The notes below the pieces were generated by a model. It was not told the DNA's origin, ran no database searches, and saw only the letters and a list, made by a program, of their open reading frames with translations. A program made the translations under genes and the position numbers. A stretch of DNA of 64,000 nucleotides from Vibrio hangzhouensis (GTDB lineage Bacteria > Pseudomonadota > Gammaproteobacteria > Enterobacterales > Vibrionaceae). The stretch lies in assembly GCF_900107935.1 (NCBI RefSeq), contig NZ_FNVG01000007.1, forward strand, positions 140,138 through 204,137. The letters are read 5' to 3'. This document shows, in pieces, positions 8,680 through 18,682 of this stretch (position 1 is its first letter; each line of letters begins with the position of its first letter).

Positions 8680-9633
8680 TTAAAAGCCCTTATGAACAAT
8701 GAACATGATCAGACTCAGCAGAACTAGCCACAGGTAAATACGCCAGGCGATGTGCTTTTGCAATTGAGCCAAATGATAAGCCGATGGCGCGATTTTTCCA
8801 CCCACTCGTGCGCGCTGGTGTTTCTCTCCCTGATAGATAGCCGGACCGCCCAGCGCCAGTTCAAAGCGGTGCGCATAACTGCAAATTAACCATCCGGTCA
8901 CCGAATTATGCCAGGCTTTCGACTGTGATAGTGCTTGCCGGACTATGTGAACGGGCATACCGAGCATCACCAGTAATGAAAACAATCTCTGCGGAACAAA
9001 GTCAAGCAGAACAAAGAGTGAAGCAGCCGCACGGCCAAATTCCGAGAAGTTACGTTGGCTCGGGCTCCAGTTCCGGGCCAGTTCCAGTGTCAGTCGATAG
9101 AACAGGGCACCAATGCCACCTAACAGGCTGTACCAGAACAGGACACCGACCACATTACGCGCATAGCTCAGGAGTAGGGTCTCAGCACCGGCTTTACCTA
9201 TGCCTAATAAGGATAGTGTGTTGGTGTCACGATTGATTTTAGTCGACAACAGACGACGAGCGTGTGGTTTATCTTCTTTAGCCAGCGCCTCAATAAGGCG
9301 ACGCATAAACGTTTCGTTACCACGCCAGTCGAGAGCCAGTAGTAACAGTGCCAAGTGATAGAACTCCGCTTTCCAAACAATGGACTGGAGTGCAATAAGG
9401 ACCAGTAGGGTGGGCACTAACATTAATAATAGGGCCAGTGTACCGGATAACTGTTTCTGCTGGGCAGAAGAGGTTGCGGTGTTGACCTTACTGGCGATGA
9501 GTCGTGCCAGTTGCTGCCAAAAGCGCACGGGATGCGCAGCCGGAGGAATAGGGATAAGCAGATGAAATAAGAGCGCGCCCCACATGATAAGCAGCGCGCC
9601 ATTTCCATACAAACTCTCAATAAAAGAGCCCAT
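8680..9633 (-). CDS. CbiB/CobD-family membrane protein, probably diverged
   Basis: 317 residues with several membrane helices. Family marks of CbiB (adenosylcobinamide-phosphate synthase) are visible: HPVRFW near residue 34, a RDTNTLSLLGI segment, LFWYSLLGGIGALFYR, and the C-terminal ALGGPAIYQGEK. Several usually invariant positions are altered: the early GDP before HPV is replaced by IPIPPAA, and the AEN of the AENxxDGV block reads YAR-N. It lies between mtnN and btuF, so a role in cobalamin salvage is the natural guess, but catalysis is uncertain. AmpE, a distant relative, is an alternative label. Confidence 0.75.
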   Translation of the reverse strand: MGSFIESLYGNGALLIMWGALLFHLLIPIPPAAHPVRFWQQLARLIASKVNTATSSAQQKQLSGTLALLLMLVPTLLVLIALQSIVWKAEFYHLALLLLALDWRGNETFMRRLIEALAKEDKPHARRLLSTKINRDTNTLSLLGIGKAGAETLLLSYARNVVGVLFWYSLLGGIGALFYRLTLELARNWSPSQRNFSEFGRAAASLFVLLDFVPQRLFSLLVMLGMPVHIVRQALSQSKAWHNSVTGWLICSYAHRFELALGGPAIYQGEKHQRARVGGKIAPSAYHLAQLQKHIAWRIYLWLVLLSLIMFIVHKGF

Positions 9634-9675
9634 TTAGCGGTCCTTGCGTGGTATGTCCTTAATTTCAGGTAGTGC

Positions 9676-10371
9676 TTATTTAAGTAGCTCAACCATTTTA
9701 ACCACCATCTCTGACGAGCTTTTTGCAGCAAGCGGAAGGAACTCTTCAAAGCTCATTGGTGATTCTTTATCGGCAACATCAGAAATCGCGCGCACCACCA
9801 CAAATGGGGTGTTGAACTGATGGCAAGTTTGAGCAATGGCTGAAGCTTCCATTTCTACAGCGATAACACCAGGAAAGTTTTCGCGGATATAGGTCTGGCG
9901 CTCAGGGCGGCAAACAAACTCGTCACCGGTACAGATCAAACCACGCACAGCATGCTTGTCTTCCATCTGAGCCAGAGCCTGCTCTGCAACGTCCATCAGC
10001 TTTTGATCCGCGTTAAAGGCCGCTGGTTGGCCGGCCATTTGACCAATCTCATAACCAAATGCGGTTACATCTGCGTCGTGGTGGCGAACTTCAGTTGAAA
10101 TGACAACATCTCCCAGATTCAGAGAGGGCGCAAAACCGCCAGCAGAACCTGTGTTGATGACGACGTCTGGTTGATAATCGCTAAGAAGAATCGTTGTACC
10201 CACAGCGGCAGCGACTTTGCCGATCCCGGATTGCAGTAAAACAATGTCGGCACCGTCCAGTTGACCCGTGTAGAACGTACAGCCACCTTTCTGGATCTGC
10301 TCCAGGTTGCTCAGTGCTGATTTAAGGATGGAAACTTCTTGCTCCATTGCGCCAATTACGCCGATTTTCAT
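9676..10371 (-). CDS. mtnN: 5'-methylthioadenosine/S-adenosylhomocysteine nucleosidase
   Basis: 231 residues, whole length matching E. coli MtnN (Pfs). It cleaves adenine from MTA, SAH and 5'-deoxyadenosine, and its SAH product leads to autoinducer-2 via LuxS. Visible motifs: [10 protein letters not shown] with the catalytic Glu12, [18 protein letters not shown], the substrate-binding [10 protein letters not shown], and RAISDVAD with the catalytic Asp near 197. Start supported by a GAGAG ribosome site. First gene of the minus-strand run leading to btuF and yadS. Confidence 0.96.
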   Translation of the reverse strand: MKIGVIGAMEQEVSILKSALSNLEQIQKGGCTFYTGQLDGADIVLLQSGIGKVAAAVGTTILLSDYQPDVVINTGSAGGFAPSLNLGDVVISTEVRHHDADVTAFGYEIGQMAGQPAAFNADQKLMDVAEQALAQMEDKHAVRGLICTGDEFVCRPERQTYIRENFPGVIAVEMEASAIAQTCHQFNTPFVVVRAISDVADKESPMSFEEFLPLAAKSSSEMVVKMVELLK

Positions 10372-10456
10372 AGAGATTCTCTCAAGTAGGAAACGTATTT
10401 TGGCGTGCAGTATAGCAACAGTCTCGATTCAGCCCAACTTTTACTGGCAGTAGCGG

Positions 10457-10897
10457 CTAGGGATTTGCGATGACCAATCCAGTTTCAATCAGTTTGGCTC
10501 GAAACGCTTCCACCCGGTCTCGATTGACCTTGAAATCATAGTAACCGATGCGGGCTTCAGAGCGGACGATTAAACGTCCATCCTTGATTTTGAGTTCCAT
10601 ATCATCAATGTAGCCAAATATCTCAGAGGTGTACTCTATTCGCAGATAGTCATCTCGCTTGTCTGCCAGTTCTGATCGATGGAAGCTCAGGGCCACTTGT
10701 GCTATTTGATCGATCGTTGCGTTTGGTGTCAGGATGAATGACGCCAGCTCAAACTCTTCCCGATTGTCCTGAGTTGAAACACAGCGTGGGTTGTCACCAC
10801 AGGGTTGTTCTGACAGATCCGCTGTTGTGTTTCTAGGGGCACTACAGGCAGCGAGAATGAGGGTGGAGGACAGGGCGATGATTCGGGCGATTGTCAT
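10457..10897 (-). CDS. Putative lipoprotein of unknown function
   Basis: 146 residues. The second ATG (10897) is chosen because AAGGA lies 6 bases before it, whereas it abuts the first ATG. The N terminus is a lipoprotein signal (IARIIALSSTLILAAC-S), Cys about residue 18, with Ser/Ala after it. The mature domain (from about residue 45, REEFELASFIL) looks like a single compact alpha/beta domain; I recognise no family. Ribosome site directly abuts the terminator of gltD upstream, so it may rely on read-through or on a promoter inside that region. Confidence 0.72.
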   Translation of the reverse strand: MTIARIIALSSTLILAACSAPRNTTADLSEQPCGDNPRCVSTQDNREEFELASFILTPNATIDQIAQVALSFHRSELADKRDDYLRIEYTSEIFGYIDDMELKIKDGRLIVRSEARIGYYDFKVNRDRVEAFRAKLIETGLVIANP

Positions 10898-10908
10898 ATG
10901 CATTCCTT

Positions 10909-10932
10909 AAAAAAGCCCAGCTAGGCTGGGCT
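10909..10932 (-). terminator. Terminator of the gltB-gltD operon
   Basis: On the minus strand AGCCCAG-CCTAG-CTGGGCT is followed by six T. It lies 14 bases after the gltD stop; its T-run merges into the AAGGA of the next gene. Confidence 0.88.
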
Positions 10933-10946
10933 ATTGAATGAAAGTC

Positions 10947-12362
<1,416 letters not shown>

Positions 12363-12377
12363 TCAGGCTCCTTCCAA

Positions 12378-15300
12378 TTATTGGGCTTGAACGCGCAGCT
12401 CTGCGGCGCTTCGGCTTTGGTGACCAAGCAGCGTGTTGAGATCCGCGGCTTTCGGTTTCACTAGATAAAACTTTGGAATCCATTCATCGAAGTTTGCCAG
12501 AATGTTTTCAGCGTGTACTGAGCCTGTCTCCTCAAGGTGCTCGGCAATGAGGCCGCGTAGGTGTTCCTGATGGATGTACAGATCCGACAGAGAAATTGCA
12601 TCGACCGACTCGGTGTTGACGCGACCTTCAAAGTCATCATTGCTGTCCATGACATAAGCAAAGCCGCCCGTCATACCCGCGCCAAAGTTAACTCCAGTCG
12701 CGCCAAGGATAGCCACAATACCGCCTGTCATGTATTCACAGGCATTGTCACCCGCACCTTCAATCACCGCTATGGTGCCCGAGTTACGCACTCCAAAGCG
12801 CTCACCAGCGGTACCCGCAGCAAAGAGCTTGCCGCCGGTTGCACCGTAAAGACAGGTGTTACCAATGATGGTGGCGTCATTACACGTGAAGGTTGTGCCT
12901 ACGTGAGGTTTGATAACTAACTTACCGCCAGCCATGCCTTTGCCTACATAGTCATTAGCATCGCCTGTTAGGTAGATTTCCACCCCGCCAGCATTCCATA
13001 CCCCCAGTGACTGACCTGCCGTCCCATCTAAATAGAGCTTAATTGGGTTGGTTGCCATGCCCTGGTTGCCATAGCGTTTGGCGACCTCACCAGACAACCT
13101 GGCTCCGACAGAACGATCGGTGTTACGAACATCAAAGTAGAAGTTTCCACCGGACTGACTTTCAACCGCAGCGCGTGTTTCATTATTGATCTTCTGGTTC
13201 AGCTCGGCGGCATCGAATGGATGGTTAGGCTCTGTCCAATACAGTGGGTGGGACAGCGGTGATACTGGCGCCTCAAGGATATTGGAGAGATCGAGTTTTG
13301 ATTGCTTCGCTGTCATCCCCTCTACCGCTTCCAGCAAATCAGTGCGACCAATCAAGTCAGTCAGCTTTTCTACACCTAACTCAGCGAGTAATTCACGTAC
13401 CTCATCGGCAAGGCCTGTGAAATAGTTGACCACCATTTCAGGCAGACCTTTGAAGTACTCTTTACGCAGCGTTTCATCTTGCGTAGCAACGCCGGTTGCA
13501 CAGTTGTTCAAGTGACAGATACGCAAGAACTTACAGCCCATTGCCACCATAGGTGCGGTACCAAAACCAAAGCTTTCAGCACCGAGGATCGCGGCTTTCA
13601 CTACATCCAGACCCGTCTTCAAACCGCCATCGACTTGCAGGCGGATCTTGTGGCGTAGGTTATTGGCAACCAGTGCTTGCTGCGTTTCGGCAAGCCCTAG
13701 CTCCCACGGACAACCGGCATACTTCACCGATGTCAGAGGGCTGGCTGCCGTGCCGCCATCGTAGCCAGAGATGGTGATGAGGTCTGCATATGCTTTAGCT
13801 ACACCAGTAGCAATTGTGCCTACACCAGGTTCGGAAACCAGTTTCACCGATACCAAGGCATCGGGATTAACCTGCTTCAAATCAAAGATAAGCTGGGCTA
13901 AATCCTCAATGGAGTATATGTCGTGATGTGGAGGAGGGGAGATGAGTGTAACCCCTTGCACTGAGTGACGCAGTTTGGCGATCTCAGCCGTCACCTTGTG
14001 ACCTGGAAGCTGTCCGCCTTCTCCCGGTTTAGCGCCTTGTGCTACCTTGATTTGCAACACGTCGGCATTGGTGAGGTAGTGTGGTGTTACGCCAAAACGA
14101 CCAGAGGCAATCTGTTTAATACGTGAATTTCGATTGGTACCAAAGCGACGAGGGTCTTCTCCCCCTTCGCCAGAGTTAGAGTAGCCGCCGAGTTTATTCA
14201 TCGCTATGGCTAGCGCTTCGTGCGCTTCTGGGCTCAATGCGCCAATTGACATGGCGGCAGAATCAAAACGTTTGAACAGCTCTGTTTTTGGTTCAATTTG
14301 CTCTAGTGGCAGAGCCTGGTCGGCTTTTTTTAGCTTCATCAAGTCACGAAGCATAGCAACAGGACGGTCGTTTACCTGCTTGGCAAAAGAACGGTAATCC
14401 GTAGATTCACCCGACTTCACTGCTTGTTGCAGCGTACCTACGACATCCGGGTTATAGGCGTGGTATTCGCCATCGTGGACGTATTTGAGTAGACCACCAT
14501 GTTCAACCGGTTTTCGTTTTGCCCATGCCTTGCGAGACAGGTTAAACAAGTCTTGTTGGAAGTCGTCGAAGTTCGCACCTTGAATACGGGTGGTAACGCC
14601 CGTGAAACAGAGATTAACCACATCGGTATGCAGACCGACCGCTTCAAACAGTTGCGAGCAACGGTAGGAAGCGATGGTCGAGATACCCATCTTCGACATG
14701 ATCTTGTATAGCCCCTTGTTGATACCGTATTGATAATTTTGCATGACCTCGCGATAGCTCTTGTTTATCGCACCATCGTCTACTAGCTTGCCAAGTGCCT
14801 CGTAGGCTAGATATGGGTAGATGGCAGTAGCACCAAAGCCAAGCAATACGGCAAACTGGTGCGGATCACGTGCTGTCGCGGTTTCGACAATAATGTTGGC
14901 ATCACAACGAAGGTTCGCTTCAATCAATCTTGTTTGCACAGCGCCAACTGCCATGGCCGCTGGGATAGGTAGCTTACCTTTAACCAGTGCGCGATCAGAA
15001 AGTACCACTAATACAGTACCTTCCTTAACCACCGTTTCAGCTTGATCACAGAGATCGAGGAGAGCTTGTTTGAGATCTTTCTCGTTGGGATCGTAGTTAA
15101 TGTCGAGGATCGTGTTGCGATAGTGTTTGTCGCTTAGCTCTAGTAGCTGCTGTATGTCAGAGTACAGCAATACTGGTGAGTCGAAGGTGACGCGATAGGC
15201 ATGACCATCGGTCTCACAGAACACATTCATCTCTTGACCGACACTGGTCGCGAGTGACATGACGTGCTTTTCACGCAATGGATCGATAGGCGGGTTGGTG

Positions 15301-16841
15301 ACCTGAGCAAATTTCTGGCGGAAGTAGTCAGTAACCAAACGTTCTTTGGAAGACAGAACCGCCATAGGCGTATCGTCACCCATAGAGCCAACGGCTTCTT
15401 GGCCCATATCGCCCAATACGCGAAGCACCTGATCAGTTTCTTCGTTGGTCATGGCGAACTGCTTTTGATAGGTCTTAAGCAGAGTTTCATCAAAGCTGCG
15501 CTCACCAACCTGCTCATCTTTGAGCTCACTAAATGGGGTCAGTTTGTGAACGTTATTCTCCATCCACTCTCGGTAAGGGTGTCGGCTCTTGAGATCATTA
15601 TCTATGTCGTCGGAGTGCCAAAGTTGCCCTTCCTGAGTGTCGACAACCAGTAGTTCTCCAGGGCCGACACGACCTTTTTCTGCCACTTCATCGGGGGCGT
15701 AGTCCCAAATGCCGACTTCGGATGCGAGGGTAATGAGGTTGTCTTTGGTGATAACATAACGCGCCGGGCGAAGGCCGTTTCTGTCCAGATTGCAGGCCGC
15801 GTAGCGACCATCGGACAGAACGATTCCTGCCGGCCCATCCCATGGCTCCATGTGTTTGGAGTTGAAGTCATAGAAGGCTCGCAGATCCGGGTCCATGTCC
15901 GGGTGATTTTGCCATGCGGGTGGCACCAGCATTCGCATCGCGCGGAAGATATCCATACCGCCAGACAGGAATAGGTCCAGCATGTTATCTAAGCTCGAAG
16001 AGTCTGAGCCAGTCTCATTAACAAATGGTGCTGCAGTTTGTAGGTCTGGCAATAGCGGTGAGGCGAATTTGTAAGCGCGCGCTTTTGCCCACTGGCGGTT
16101 ACCTTCGATGGTATTGATTTCACCATTGTGCGCCAAATAGCGGAACGGCTGTGCCAATGGCCAGCGTGGCTGAGTATTGGTTGAAAAGCGCTGGTGGAAT
16201 AAGCAGATTGACGACTCCATCCGAAGATCGGCAAGATCAAGGTAGAATCGCGGAAGATCGGCCGGCATACACAGACCTTTATAGACGATCACTTGTGTCG
16301 ACAGGCTACAGATATAGAAGTCGGCATCGTCATTGATGCGTTTTTCAATGCGCCTTTTGGCGATATACAGACGTCGTTCGACGTCTTGTTCACGCCAACC
16401 TGCAGGAGCCGAAATGAAGACCTGAACAATATTTGGCAGAGAGCTCATGGCTATCGGGCCGAGAACCTGTTCATTCGTAGGGACATCGCGCCAGCCAGAA
16501 ATGGTCAGGGTTTCCTGAGCCAGTTCTTGGTTAATGATGTCTTTGGCTGTCTGAGCTTTTACCGGATCTTTGGAAAGAAAAAGCATGCCAACGGCATACT
16601 GTTTTCCCAGATTCCATTCATTTTCTTCTGCAATTAACCGGAAGTATGAATCGGGTTTTTGAAGTAACAAGCCACATCCATCGCCTGTTTTTCCGTCGGA
16701 GTTGATACCGCCTCGGTGAGTCATGCGGTCTAGTGCTGAGATTGCGGTGCGCACCAGTTTGTGGCTGGGCTGACCTTGCATATGCGCAATAAGACCAAAT
16801 CCACAGTTGTCTTTTACAAGACTTGGATCGTAAAGAGCCAT
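12378..16841 (-). CDS. gltB: Glutamate synthase (NADPH) large subunit, enteric type
   Basis: 1487 residues, the length of E. coli GltB. Converts glutamine and 2-oxoglutarate to two glutamates. The N-terminal nucleophile amidotransferase begins after a short propeptide: cleavage before Cys in DNCGFGLIAHM (about residue 13) would expose the catalytic Cys. Then come the central and FMN-binding synthase domains ([28 protein letters not shown]) with the [3Fe-4S] cysteines in CKFLRICHLNNCATG, and the C-terminal beta-helix of GXXGXXXG repeats. AGGGAGA precedes the ATG. First gene of gltB-gltD. Confidence 0.97.
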   Translation of the reverse strand: MALYDPSLVKDNCGFGLIAHMQGQPSHKLVRTAISALDRMTHRGGINSDGKTGDGCGLLLQKPDSYFRLIAEENEWNLGKQYAVGMLFLSKDPVKAQTAKDIINQELAQETLTISGWRDVPTNEQVLGPIAMSSLPNIVQVFISAPAGWREQDVERRLYIAKRRIEKRINDDADFYICSLSTQVIVYKGLCMPADLPRFYLDLADLRMESSICLFHQRFSTNTQPRWPLAQPFRYLAHNGEINTIEGNRQWAKARAYKFASPLLPDLQTAAPFVNETGSDSSSLDNMLDLFLSGGMDIFRAMRMLVPPAWQNHPDMDPDLRAFYDFNSKHMEPWDGPAGIVLSDGRYAACNLDRNGLRPARYVITKDNLITLASEVGIWDYAPDEVAEKGRVGPGELLVVDTQEGQLWHSDDIDNDLKSRHPYREWMENNVHKLTPFSELKDEQVGERSFDETLLKTYQKQFAMTNEETDQVLRVLGDMGQEAVGSMGDDTPMAVLSSKERLVTDYFRQKFAQVTNPPIDPLREKHVMSLATSVGQEMNVFCETDGHAYRVTFDSPVLLYSDIQQLLELSDKHYRNTILDINYDPNEKDLKQALLDLCDQAETVVKEGTVLVVLSDRALVKGKLPIPAAMAVGAVQTRLIEANLRCDANIIVETATARDPHQFAVLLGFGATAIYPYLAYEALGKLVDDGAINKSYREVMQNYQYGINKGLYKIMSKMGISTIASYRCSQLFEAVGLHTDVVNLCFTGVTTRIQGANFDDFQQDLFNLSRKAWAKRKPVEHGGLLKYVHDGEYHAYNPDVVGTLQQAVKSGESTDYRSFAKQVNDRPVAMLRDLMKLKKADQALPLEQIEPKTELFKRFDSAAMSIGALSPEAHEALAIAMNKLGGYSNSGEGGEDPRRFGTNRNSRIKQIASGRFGVTPHYLTNADVLQIKVAQGAKPGEGGQLPGHKVTAEIAKLRHSVQGVTLISPPPHHDIYSIEDLAQLIFDLKQVNPDALVSVKLVSEPGVGTIATGVAKAYADLITISGYDGGTAASPLTSVKYAGCPWELGLAETQQALVANNLRHKIRLQVDGGLKTGLDVVKAAILGAESFGFGTAPMVAMGCKFLRICHLNNCATGVATQDETLRKEYFKGLPEMVVNYFTGLADEVRELLAELGVEKLTDLIGRTDLLEAVEGMTAKQSKLDLSNILEAPVSPLSHPLYWTEPNHPFDAAELNQKINNETRAAVESQSGGNFYFDVRNTDRSVGARLSGEVAKRYGNQGMATNPIKLYLDGTAGQSLGVWNAGGVEIYLTGDANDYVGKGMAGGKLVIKPHVGTTFTCNDATIIGNTCLYGATGGKLFAAGTAGERFGVRNSGTIAVIEGAGDNACEYMTGGIVAILGATGVNFGAGMTGGFAYVMDSNDDFEGRVNTESVDAISLSDLYIHQEHLRGLIAEHLEETGSVHAENILANFDEWIPKFYLVKPKAADLNTLLGHQSRSAAELRVQAQ

Positions 16842-17132
16842 TGCCTTTCTCCCTTTGAGCTTGCTGTCATCCTGACAGTAAATTAATGCTTTTTAATGAC
16901 TTTTTGTTGTTATTTGGGTCACATTTATTGTCGTAAAACTTTTAACAAATTGTATCTATTCTATTTTCACGGAATTCACAACGTATAGCTTATGGCGAGA
17001 AAGGTCAAGTTTTCGGAAAATTGTTATGTGTGAATCGGAAAACCAGCGGATTTCACTATGAAGGGCTAGGGTCATTTTCATCAAAATGGAGAGGCTATTA
17101 ACATTTTGCGTAACAAGGTGTTTATCGGCTAC
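16842..17132 (-). promoter_or_regulatory. Upstream region of gltB (enteric type)
   Basis: AT-rich, no gene. A 6-bp hairpin CTGTCA-TCC-TGACAG (16864-16878) stands 15-25 bases before the gltB ribosome site. I could not find a convincing -35/-10 pair, an Lrp box or a sigma-54 element. Confidence 0.4.
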
Positions 17133-17157
17133 AAAAAAGGCCAGCATATTGCTGGCC
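17133..17157 (-). terminator. Terminator of the second glutamate synthase operon
   Basis: On the minus strand GGCCAGCA-ATA-TGCTGGCC is followed by six T. It lies 56 bases after the second gltD stop. Confidence 0.88.
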
Positions 17158-17212
17158 AAGTTCGGAAGGAATGCTGTCAGTTACTTATTCAGTGTAACCA
17201 TACAGAAAACCT

Positions 17213-18682
17213 TTAAGCAGAAAGCATCAAAGAGTTTGCCTTCGCTTCAAGGTTGGTGTTGCCCATTAGGTATTCATCGACGGCGCGTGCACACTCACGG
17301 CCTTCGTTGATGCAGCGTACGACCAGTGACTGACCAGTACGCATATCACCAGCGGCAAAAACACCCTGTTGATTGGTTTGGAAGTTGCTCGCAGCAACGT
17401 TACCACGTTCGTCAAGCTTGATATCCAACTGTGCAAGCACGCCTGTTGGTTCTGGGTGTAGGAAGCCCATTGCCAGGAAGGCCATGTCACATGGAATAAC
17501 GCGTTCAGAGTTTGCCACTTCTTCGAATGATGGACGCTCACCAGGTGCCGCATCTTTCCAAACGATATCGGCAATGCGCAGACCGGTTACCTGACCTTCA
17601 TCGTTGCCGATGAACTCTTTGGTCAGGATATTCCAATGACGTTCACAACCTTCTTCGTGAGAAGTGGTGGTCTTCATGATCATTGGGTATTGCGGCCAAG
17701 GCATATTGGCTGGTCGCTTCTCCGGCGGAATCGGCATGATTTCTACCTGAGTTACGCTGGCAGCCTTATGACGGTTTGAGGTACCAACACAGTCAGAACC
17801 AGTATCACCACCACCGATCACCACAACGTGTTTATCTTTGGCGTGGATCTCTTCGCCTTTCAGGTCCATGTCGTTTGCTCGGCGGTTGTTCTGTGCAAGG
17901 AATTCCATCGCGAAGTGAACGCCGTTTAGCTCACGACCAGGAACCGGTAGGTCACGAGGCACTGTAGAGCCACCTGTTAGTAGTACGACATCAAACTCCT
18001 GACGCAGCTGCTGAGCGTTAACGTCAACACCCACGTGCTGATTTACTTTGAATTCAACACCAGCTTCAGCCATTAGGTTGATCTTACGGTCAATCACGTC
18101 CATACCCAGTTTGAAATCTGGGATGCCGAAGCGAAGCAGACCACCGACTTTCTCGTCGCGCTCAAATACTGTCACAGAGTGACCTGCACTGTTGAGCTGC
18201 TCTGCAGCCGACAGACCGGCAGGACCAGAACCGATGATTGCAACGGTTTTACCCGTGCGTGCACGCGGTGTTTTTGGTTTCGCATAACCTTCGCGATAAG
18301 CGGTCTCAACGATGGTTTTCTCAATGTTACAGATAGTGATTGGGTCCTGGTTAATACCAAGCACACAAGCACTCTCACATGGAGATGGACATACACGTCC
18401 CGTGAACTCAGGGAAGTTGTTGGTTGAGCTCAGAATGTTCCAGGCTTCTTCCCAACTGTCGCGATATACGGCATCGTTGAACTCAGGGATGATGTTACCG
18501 ATCGGGCAGCCGCTATGACAGAACGGCACGCCACAATCCATACAACGAGAAGCCTGAGTATTGATTTTGTCGCCAAACTCTTCGTTCAGAACGAATTCTT
18601 TGTTGTCTTCAATACGAACTGTTGGGTCGAGCTTCTTTGGAAGCTCGCGACCATGTTCTAAAAATCCAGTAGGCTTACCCAT
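17213..18682 (-). CDS. gltD: Glutamate synthase small subunit, second lineage
   Basis: 489 residues. Same architecture as GltD but a different branch: it starts KPTGFLEHGRELPKK, as in the actinobacterial/plant-type small subunit, and shares only the core motifs with its neighbour at 10947. Cluster cysteines CMDCGVPFCHSGCP and CPSPCESAC; FAD motif VAIIGSGPAGLSAA; NADPH motif VVVIGGGDTGSDC; C-terminal GDMRTGQSLVVRCINEGR. Its ATG overlaps the stop of the preceding gltB paralogue by one base (TAATG), so the two are coupled. GGAGG lies upstream. Confidence 0.93.
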   Translation of the reverse strand: MGKPTGFLEHGRELPKKLDPTVRIEDNKEFVLNEEFGDKINTQASRCMDCGVPFCHSGCPIGNIIPEFNDAVYRDSWEEAWNILSSTNNFPEFTGRVCPSPCESACVLGINQDPITICNIEKTIVETAYREGYAKPKTPRARTGKTVAIIGSGPAGLSAAEQLNSAGHSVTVFERDEKVGGLLRFGIPDFKLGMDVIDRKINLMAEAGVEFKVNQHVGVDVNAQQLRQEFDVVLLTGGSTVPRDLPVPGRELNGVHFAMEFLAQNNRRANDMDLKGEEIHAKDKHVVVIGGGDTGSDCVGTSNRHKAASVTQVEIMPIPPEKRPANMPWPQYPMIMKTTTSHEEGCERHWNILTKEFIGNDEGQVTGLRIADIVWKDAAPGERPSFEEVANSERVIPCDMAFLAMGFLHPEPTGVLAQLDIKLDERGNVAASNFQTNQQGVFAAGDMRTGQSLVVRCINEGRECARAVDEYLMGNTNLEAKANSLMLSA

